Below, piece by piece: positions 1-6,256 of a stretch of DNA of 6,256 nucleotides. The DNA comes from Acidobacteriaceae bacterium (lineage in GTDB: Bacteria; Acidobacteriota; Terriglobia; Terriglobales; Acidobacteriaceae): contig PMCH01000318.1 of assembly GCA_003154055.1 (NCBI GenBank), forward strand, positions 1 through 6,256. The letters run 5' to 3'. How positions within the stretch are numbered: the first letter of the stretch is position 1; each line of letters opens with the position of its first letter. The notes under the pieces are model-generated. The model made no database searches. It was given only the letters and a program-made list of their open reading frames with translations, and was not told where the DNA came from. The position numbers and the translations under genes are program-made.

Positions 1-54
1 CTCGAAGTGCGCCTCGATCATCCGCTCCGCATTCCATCTCACTAAGACTTTCAT
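1..54 (-). CDS. 5' end of an unidentified gene (partial)
   Basis: Only the first 18 codons are inside the window; on the minus strand they read MKVLVRWNAERMIEAHFE, and the frame stays open to the left edge. The start is well supported: ATG at 54-52 lies 7 nt after a perfect AGGAGGT Shine-Dalgarno sequence. There is no signal peptide; the visible residues are charged and look cytoplasmic. The gene is divergent from the SIMPL gene, with 104 nt between the two start codons. I do not recognise the family from so short a piece and assign no function. Confidence 0.75.
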   Translation of the reverse strand, partial: MKVLVRWNAERMIEAHFE

Positions 55-60
55 CGTCCA

Positions 61-67
61 ACCTCCT
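61..67 (-). promoter_or_regulatory. Strong Shine-Dalgarno site of the partial minus-strand gene
   Basis: On the minus strand this reads AGGAGGT, a full match to the anti-Shine-Dalgarno core, 7 nt before the ATG at 54-52 when counted from AGGAGG. It is what makes the 18-codon fragment believable. A 7-bp stem-loop ends two to three bases upstream of it in the same leader. Confidence 0.8.
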
Positions 68-69
68 GT

Positions 70-97
70 GGCCCAGTTCGCTGGGCCTCTTTTTTTT
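70..97 (+). terminator. Stem-loop plus T-run: plus-strand terminator, or leader hairpin of the minus-strand gene
   Basis: A perfect 7-bp stem (GGCCCAG 70-76, CTGGGCC 81-87) with a TTCG loop is followed by a run of eight T (90-97), the form of a rho-independent terminator read on the plus strand. No plus-strand gene is seen upstream to be terminated, since the left neighbour runs the other way. It could stop antisense transcription coming out of that gene or shield the SIMPL gene from read-through. Read on the minus strand, the same hairpin sits in the 5' leader directly before the Shine-Dalgarno site, where it could stabilise the mRNA or affect translation. The structure is certain; the role is inferred. 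Confidence 0.6.
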
Positions 98-102
98 GCA
101 AT

Positions 103-108
103 CTTATA
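103..108 (-). promoter_or_regulatory. Possible -10 box (TATAAG) for the partial minus-strand gene
   Basis: The minus strand reads TATAAG, five of six matches to the sigma-70 -10 consensus. Transcription would begin near position 96, giving a leader of about 40 nt that contains the stem-loop and the Shine-Dalgarno site. No good -35 hexamer is seen 16-18 nt further upstream, so this is a weak call based on the -10 box and sensible placement only. Confidence 0.25.
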
Positions 109-158
109 CACTTGCCGCGTTCTACTATTGACTCATCACTCAAGCATTCGGAGAGCCC

Positions 159-878
159 ATGAAATCCTTTGCTGTCACGCTCTGCTCTGTTCTCCTTCTT
201 GCCTCGTTCGCCGTTGCCCAAGCTCCTACTCTGACCGCGCTGCCGAACACCGTCTTCGTCGGCGCCGACGGCAAGTTTGAGACCGCGCCCGACACCGCGC
301 TCATCCAGTTCAACATCTCCGCGCAAGCCGACACCGCCAAAGCCGCCTACGATCAGGCCTCGAAATCGGCCGAGACCACGCGCGGTGTCCTGCGCTCCAA
401 CGGCATCGATCCCAAGGCGGCCGAGATCGGCTTCTATTCCATCAATCCCATGTACGACTGGAAGAATCCCAAACGCAAAGTGATCGGCTACCAGGTCACG
501 ACCAGCGTCAGCCTGAAGCTCAAGGACTTTTCCAAAATCGGACCCATGACCCAGCAGCTTGCCGATGCCAGCGTCAGTGAAAGCCAGTCTCTGAGCTACA
601 CATTGGAAAATATGGACGAAGCCAAGACCAAAGCCGTTGCCGACGCCTACCACCGTGCCCATTCTTCCGCGCAAGCCCTCGCTTCGGCCAGCGGCCGCAC
701 CCTCGGCGAACTCTCCTACGCTTCGGTGGACACCTTCGAGAACATCCGCGTGATCGCCCCCATGAGGAGAGGCGTCCAGATGGCCATGAGCGCTGAAGCT
801 GCCGGCCCGACCGAACAGTTCACGCCCCAGAACGTCACCGTCACCGCGCATGTCAACGCGATGTTCGTGCTGAAGTAG
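159..878 (+). CDS. Secreted SIMPL (DUF541, YggE-like) domain protein
   Basis: The product is a 239-residue exported protein of the SIMPL/DUF541 family, which includes E. coli YggE and Brucella BP26; the molecular function is poorly defined, with oxidative-stress and envelope roles reported for relatives. Residues 1-20 are a classic signal peptide: K2, a hydrophobic core around 5-19, and an AVA cleavage motif before Q21, so the mature protein should be periplasmic. The SIMPL domain fills about residues 27-238. Family-like blocks are VGADGKFETAPDTA, the helix with AKAAYDQA, the INPMYDW block, GYQVTTSVSLKLKDF, and the helix with DEAKTKAVADAYHRA. The length is normal for the family. The ATG at 159 has GGAG five bases upstream (150-153) and places the signal peptide correctly. 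The Ser/Thr kinase follows on the same strand after 111 nt that include a likely promoter, so co-transcription is uncertain. Confidence 0.92.
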   Translation: MKSFAVTLCSVLLLASFAVAQAPTLTALPNTVFVGADGKFETAPDTALIQFNISAQADTAKAAYDQASKSAETTRGVLRSNGIDPKAAEIGFYSINPMYDWKNPKRKVIGYQVTTSVSLKLKDFSKIGPMTQQLADASVSESQSLSYTLENMDEAKTKAVADAYHRAHSSAQALASASGRTLGELSYASVDTFENIRVIAPMRRGVQMAMSAEAAGPTEQFTPQNVTVTAHVNAMFVLK

Positions 879-884
879 TCAGTT

Positions 885-909
885 GGAGCGGGCACTCCTG
901 TCCCGCTCC
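885..909. repeat. Palindromic stem-loop after the SIMPL gene (REP-like)
   Basis: GGAGCGGG (885-892) pairs perfectly with CCCGCTCC (902-909), giving an 8-bp GC-rich stem around a 9-nt loop, six bases after the SIMPL stop codon. There is no T-run, so it is a poor intrinsic terminator. It could protect the mRNA 3' end or be a copy of a short dispersed palindrome; similar GGAGCGGG-type palindromes are, from memory, common between genes in Terriglobia. Copy number cannot be judged from one window. Confidence 0.5.
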
Positions 910-936
910 GCTTCAACCAGGCACGTGCGCGATGCG

Positions 937-965
937 TTGACGCACATCTCCCCTGCCCATAACAT
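937..965 (+). promoter_or_regulatory. Putative sigma-70-type promoter of the Ser/Thr kinase gene
   Basis: TTGACG (937-942, five of six matches to the -35 consensus) is followed after 17 nt by TAACAT (960-965, four of six to the -10 consensus). Transcription would start near 972, about 18 nt before the kinase ATG. The leader is pyrimidine-rich and has no Shine-Dalgarno sequence, so translation would depend on a short leader. This suggests the kinase can be expressed independently of the SIMPL gene. Confidence 0.4.
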
Positions 966-989
966 GCAGACTGGCTCTTTCTCCCCTTC

Positions 990-3953
<2,964 letters not shown>

Positions 3954-4011
3954 ACCTCGGCGGAGTCGGCCTTACCCTGCAGATCATTAGCGATAGAAAC
4001 AGCCTCCAACC

Positions 4012-4031
4012 GGAGCGCTGTTCAACGCTCT
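4012..4031. terminator. Weak stem-loop between convergent genes
   Basis: GAGCG (4013-4017) pairs with CGCTC (4026-4030), extended by a G-T wobble at 4012/4031, around an 8-nt loop. It lies in the 98-nt gap between the convergent kinase and VirB10-like genes, where a bidirectional terminator would be expected. Neither side has a T-run and the stem is short, so its function as a terminator is doubtful. Nothing else stands out in 3954-4051. Confidence 0.2.
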
Positions 4032-4051
4032 AACTCGCGACTCGCCGGGCG

Positions 4052-4798
4052 CTACTCGTTCCTCACAATCACTTCCCGCCGCGACGTAATCCGGCTCGCG
4101 TCGAGCGTCACCTCCCGCTGGATGATCATCTCAATTGAAGTCCCGGGCTCCAGCCGCACGTCATTTCCCCGCGAGAGCATTGCGATCGCCAGCCCAGCCA
4201 ACCCGCCGGCGGCCGCGCCGATGCCCAGTCCTTTGCCTCCTGCACCGAGGCCGCCTATTACCGCCCCCGTGGAAGCTGTACTAGCCACCGTCCCAATGTC
4301 CTTGCCCTTGTCGCTGTCCTGGCGAACCGTCCCTTCTGAGTCCTTCATCGAAGTCTTGTCGGCGCCCGGCATGTTTTCGACCGATCCCGGCAGCATCACG
4401 GTATAGCCGCTCGGATAGATCATGGACGTGAAATGCATCAGCAACTCGGCCCGTCCCTTCACGCGTCCGGCGCGCTGGATGCGACTGATCTTTCCCTGGA
4501 TATAGGTCCCCGCCGGAATCACGATCCGGTCGTTCACCACGAAGGGAAACGTCGTTTCGCAATACACCGGATCGCCTTCCTTCGCAGTCTTGGTGGAGAT
4601 CGCCTGCTTCAGCGCGAGAGGAACCTTGGTCCCCGCCGGAATGGTCAGCGCCGTCGAGCGCGCCGCAGGCTGAGCGGCCACCGGTTCCGTTGTCTCGGTC
4701 GCCGCCGGAGCGACTGGAGTTGTTGGCGTTGCCGCGGTCTGGGCCGCTGCGCACCCGGCCAGGAGCAGTGCGCAAAGGGATAGAGCACGAGTCCGCAT
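4052..4798 (-). CDS. Exported TrbI/VirB10-like protein, probable lipoprotein, with glycine-zipper segment
   Basis: The product is 248 residues. Residues 1-16 form a signal peptide ending in LLLAGC, a good lipobox with C16 as the lipidation site; signal peptidase I cleavage after AAAQ is the alternative. A low-complexity Ala/Thr/Pro stretch (17-47) looks like a flexible tether. Residues about 51-140 resemble the beta-barrel domain of TrbI/VirB10 proteins: IPAGTKVPLALKQAIST, then RIVIPAGTYIQGKISR, then a GR-rich strand and a YPSGYTVMLPG strand. Residues about 176-208 are a Gly/Ala-rich helix like a glycine zipper or membrane hairpin, and the C-terminus (213-248) returns to beta-type sequence. 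No type IV secretion genes are nearby, so this is probably a stand-alone envelope protein rather than a conjugation component. ATG 4798 is preferred over an upstream TTG at 4831 because it has an excellent Shine-Dalgarno site and starts directly at the signal peptide. Confidence 0.8.
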   Translation of the reverse strand: MRTRALSLCALLLAGCAAAQTAATPTTPVAPAATETTEPVAAQPAARSTALTIPAGTKVPLALKQAISTKTAKEGDPVYCETTFPFVVNDRIVIPAGTYIQGKISRIQRAGRVKGRAELLMHFTSMIYPSGYTVMLPGSVENMPGADKTSMKDSEGTVRQDSDKGKDIGTVASTASTGAVIGGLGAGGKGLGIGAAAGGLAGLAIAMLSRGNDVRLEPGTSIEMIIQREVTLDASRITSRREVIVRNE

Positions 4799-4805
4799 CG
4801 GACTT

Positions 4806-4813
4806 TCACCTCT
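4806..4813 (-). promoter_or_regulatory. Shine-Dalgarno site fixing the start of the VirB10-like gene
   Basis: The minus strand reads AGAGGTGA, whose GAGGTGA part is fully complementary to the 16S rRNA tail, 7 nt before the ATG at 4798-4796. The in-frame TTG at 4831 has no such site and would add 11 residues ahead of the signal peptide, so 4798 is the better start. Confidence 0.75.
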
Positions 4814-4953
4814 AGGATGGATTCGGGACAACCGTCTGTAAACTCTGATGCGCCGCCACGCGCCGCCGGTTAGCTGAACTCAATGGATAGTAGTTAGCGG
4901 ATCGCGGCTCGGGTAGGCTTCGGGGGCGGTTCCGCTGCAGGACGGATCACAAT

Positions 4954-5223
4954 TCACGATCCACTGTTCCTCTGGTTCTCGCGCACATTGCCCATGAACT
5001 GCGATTGCAGTTTCTGCGCGCATCCGTCTCCGCACACATGCAGCGCACCCTCCCGTACCGCCACCTCCTCGTCCCAGGGAGCAAGGTACAGGATCGGCAT
5101 TCCGGGCTCCGCAAACGAGGCCCACATCACCCACCAGCGATCGCTGGCCCCCTTCAACACGCCGCAATTCGGGCCCGCACAACGATAGGCAAGATTGGAG
5201 ATGATATTTCGAGCAGCAACCAT
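4954..5223 (-). CDS. Small four-cysteine, putative zinc-binding protein of unknown function
   Basis: This is an 89-residue protein starting MVAARNIISNLAYRC. Four cysteines are arranged as C15-x4-C20 and C64-x3-C68 (the latter in HVCGDGCAQK), separated by a Trp-rich middle (WWVMW) and an LYLAPWDEE segment. Two Cys pairs about 45 residues apart suggest one structural zinc site of zinc-ribbon or treble-clef type; this is inferred from spacing only. H62 could be an alternative ligand. No signal peptide or membrane helix is seen, so it is probably cytoplasmic. I cannot name the family, though it looks like conserved hypothetical proteins of Acidobacteriota. The frame is open upstream to a TTG at 5259, but ATG 5223 is preferred because a -10-like TACAAT lies within that extension. 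No Shine-Dalgarno is visible. The gene lies between the repeat element and the VirB10-like gene, all on the minus strand, with 155 nt to the latter. Confidence 0.6.
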   Translation of the reverse strand: MVAARNIISNLAYRCAGPNCGVLKGASDRWWVMWASFAEPGMPILYLAPWDEEVAVREGALHVCGDGCAQKLQSQFMGNVRENQRNSGS

Positions 5224-5234
5224 AAGGAGCGAAT

Positions 5235-5259
5235 ATTGTAGCCGAAAAGCGGGTTTCAA
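5235..5259 (-). promoter_or_regulatory. Possible promoter giving a nearly leaderless mRNA for the four-cysteine gene
   Basis: The minus strand has TACAAT (5240-5235), five of six matches to the -10 consensus. A TTGAAA (5259-5254) lies upstream, but the 13-nt spacing is too short for a standard promoter. Transcription from this -10 would begin near 5228, about five bases before ATG 5223, which fits the missing ribosome-binding site. The -10 box is convincing by itself; the -35 assignment is not. Confidence 0.3.
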
Positions 5260-5290
5260 TCAGCAGTAGGCGGAATGGCGCTTAGCTACT

Positions 5291-5461
5291 AGCTCTTAGC
5301 TTTTAGCTCTTGGCCCCCAGCTACCGGCATTCCGCTTCGGTGAGAAACGATAAGCTCCGAGCAACACGAAGTGACAGCAACTGCCCCGAAGGGGCGGTGC
5401 AGGAAGGCCCGGGTGTAAGTCCGGGGGGTAGCTAAGAGCCAAGAGCTAATAGCTAAGAGCT
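5291..5461. repeat. Inverted-repeat element with 35-bp imperfect ends and structured core
   Basis: The left arm (5291-5325) and right arm (5427-5461) are inverted copies matching at 31 of 35 positions. Both are built from AGCT-containing words such as AGCTCTTAGCT and AGCTCTTGGC. They enclose about 100 bases of a different, GC-rich character. The right arm ends one base from the NamZ stop codon (TAA, minus strand 5464-5462). Extra copies of the word lie just outside the left arm (TTAGCTACT, 5282-5290). No transposase or convincing ORF is inside. It may be a non-autonomous mobile repeat, a dispersed intergenic repeat, or a long 3'-UTR stem; its arms would form a long duplex in RNA of either strand. 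Confidence 0.75.
5328..5426. other. Chain of short hairpins inside the inverted-repeat element (possible structured RNA)
   Basis: Read on the plus strand, the core holds a row of small stem-loops, mostly with three-base loops: CCG-CTT-CGG (5332-5340), GCT-CCG-AGC (5354-5362), CAC-GAA-GTG (5365-5373), the strong 7-bp CTGCCCC-GAA-GGGGCGG (5381-5397), and CCCGG/CCGGG around an 8-nt loop GTGTAAGT (5408-5425). From memory, the GCCCCGAAGGGGC hairpin followed by a second CCCGG-type hairpin is a recurring intergenic motif in Acidobacteriota and some other soil phyla. No coding potential is convincing, and transcription is not shown. Confidence 0.45.
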
Positions 5462-6256
5462 TTACTTGTACAACAAGTACTTCCCCCGCAAAGCCACAAA
5501 CCCTTCCAGCCGCTCCTGCCAATCCTGCGCAATCCTCCGCGGGTCCTGCCCGGATACGATCGCCTCAAATGCCGCCTGGTTGATGAGCAATTCCGTCATC
5601 CGGTCGATCCTGAAATCGCTGGGATACAGCTTGTGCAGCGCCGACGCCAGTTCGACGCCCAGTTCCGGTGCGTCCAGCGTGTTGCGGTCCAGCAACAGGA
5701 TGCTCACACCCTCGCACTGCTCGCCGGCATAGTTACTCGACGAAGGAGTAAAAGTAATCGGCACGAACCGCACACTCTGAATGCTCCGCTGATTCAGATA
5801 TGCCGCGAGTTCCTTGCCCTTGATCCAGGGCGCACCCAGCACTTCAAAGGGCGTATCGGTTCCGCGTCCCACCGAAACGTTCGTCCCTTCGACCAGCCCG
5901 ACCCCCGGATAGAGCGCCGCCTCGACCAGGTTCCGCAGGTTCGGCGAAGGATTGACCCATCCCAGACCGGTCGAATCGAACCAGTCCCCTCGCTGCCACC
6001 CCTGCATCGTGATCACACGCAGCTTTGCGCCGATTTTTCGCTCGGCATTGAACATGGTCGCCAGTTCACCCAGCGTCATCCCGTGCCGCACCGCCACCGG
6101 AAAGTAGTTGACGAAGCTCTCATGCCCCTCGTCCGAAACCGGCCCCTGTACGAAGCTTCCATTGATCGGGTCGGGCCGGTCGAGAATGATCACTTCAATC
6201 CCCGCCTTCGCCGCCGCTTCCAGAAAATATCCCGTGGTCGTCTCGTAGGTGTAGAA
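5462..6256 (-). CDS. namZ: DUF1343 / NamZ-type exo-beta-N-acetylmuramidase, C-terminal part (partial)
   Basis: The visible 264 residues are the C-terminal two thirds or so of a protein family about 400 residues long. The frame is open through the right edge, so the internal GTG at 6193 is not the start. Family landmarks, numbered from the window edge, are FYTYETTTGYF (1-11, the end of the usual DIQDVGxRFYTY block), DRPDPINGS (26-34), VRHGMTLGELATMFN, the QGWQRGDWF block, WVNPSPNL, and VEGTNVSVGRGTDTPFEVLGAPW. In characterised members (B. subtilis NamZ/YbbC, Tannerella NamZ) the enzyme removes terminal N-acetylmuramic acid from peptidoglycan fragments during cell-wall turnover, usually outside the cytoplasm. 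Any signal peptide lies outside the window. The symbol reflects family membership; activity here is inferred. The stop TAA abuts the inverted-repeat element, and the next gene on the same strand starts 238 nt further on. Confidence 0.92.
   Translation of the reverse strand, partial: FYTYETTTGYFLEAAAKAGIEVIILDRPDPINGSFVQGPVSDEGHESFVNYFPVAVRHGMTLGELATMFNAERKIGAKLRVITMQGWQRGDWFDSTGLGWVNPSPNLRNLVEAALYPGVGLVEGTNVSVGRGTDTPFEVLGAPWIKGKELAAYLNQRSIQSVRFVPITFTPSSSNYAGEQCEGVSILLLDRNTLDAPELGVELASALHKLYPSDFRIDRMTELLINQAAFEAIVSGQDPRRIAQDWQERLEGFVALRGKYLLYK

Noticed and set aside
51..851. Long minus-strand open frame (266 codons) opposite the SIMPL gene
   Set aside because: It is antisense to a well-supported gene with a signal peptide and family motifs; the translation is Gly/Arg-rich low-complexity, as expected from a GC-rich antisense frame.
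4281..4783. Open frames on both strands overlapping the VirB10-like gene
   Set aside because: They are Arg/Gly/Ser-rich shadow frames without start signals, while the annotated frame has lipobox, ribosome site and domain similarity.
4799..4831. Upstream TTG start for the VirB10-like gene (adds MSRIHPRGESP)
   Set aside because: It has no ribosome site and would bury the signal peptide, and the Shine-Dalgarno site for ATG 4798 lies within this segment.
4850..4869. Short tandem GCGCCGCC words upstream of the VirB10-like gene
   Set aside because: Two 8-base copies in GC-rich DNA are expected by chance; no further structure supports a regulatory role.
4886..4900. ATAGTAGTTAGCGG, vaguely like the reverse of the AGCT-rich repeat words near 5279-5292
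   Set aside because: The similarity is only about a dozen bases with mismatches and no partner arm nearby, too weak to call a repeat remnant.
4880..5182. Alternative minus-strand frame overlapping the four-cysteine gene
   Set aside because: Its translation lacks any ordered motif, whereas the frame at 4954-5223 carries the two paired-cysteine motifs and a more protein-like composition. This choice is likely but not certain.
5462..5480. Small hairpin TACTTGT-ACA-ACAAGTA at the NamZ stop codon (5463-5479)
   Set aside because: A 7-bp AT-rich stem inside the coding end with no T-run; it is too weak to call a terminator and may simply reflect the codons for the C-terminal LLYK.
5289..5522. Minus-strand 77-codon open frame across the inverted-repeat element
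   Set aside because: It reads through the repeat arms and the end of NamZ in another frame; its sequence follows from the repeat structure rather than from a protein constraint.

Overview
The window most likely comes from the chromosome of an Acidobacteriota member, probably class Terriglobia. The base composition is GC-rich. The best taxonomic clue is the receptor-type Ser/Thr kinase, whose N-terminus (MIGQTISHYRIVEKLGGGGM...) and kinase-TM-TPR layout are typical of the large kinase families of that phylum. This assignment comes from remembered family patterns, not from a search.

Layout. (1) Positions 1-54, minus: the first 18 codons of an unidentified gene with a perfect Shine-Dalgarno site and a stem-loop in its leader. 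(2) Positions 159-878, plus: a secreted SIMPL/DUF541 (YggE-like) protein. (3) Positions 879-989: an 8-bp-stem palindrome and a putative promoter. (4) Positions 990-3953, plus: a 987-residue membrane Ser/Thr kinase with an extracytoplasmic TolB-like region and a TPR array. (5) Positions 3954-4051: a short convergent gap. (6) Positions 4052-4798, minus: an exported, probably lipid-anchored protein with a TrbI/VirB10-like beta-domain and a glycine-zipper segment. (7) Positions 4954-5223, minus: a small four-cysteine, putatively zinc-binding protein of unknown function. (8) Positions 5291-5461: a structured repeat with 35-bp imperfect inverted ends rich in AGCT-type words, enclosing a chain of short hairpins. 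(9) Positions 5462-6256, minus: the C-terminal two thirds or so of a DUF1343/NamZ-type exo-beta-N-acetylmuramidase, running off the right edge.

How it fits together. Most recognisable products act at the cell envelope: an exported SIMPL protein, a transmembrane kinase, a VirB10-like lipoprotein and a peptidoglycan-recycling enzyme. No shared pathway is demonstrated, and several genes look like independent transcription units. I see no phage, transposase, CRISPR, tRNA or rRNA signal. The least explained part is the inverted-repeat element at 5291-5461, which starts one base after the NamZ stop codon. It looks like a dispersed intergenic repeat or a structured RNA rather than a gene.
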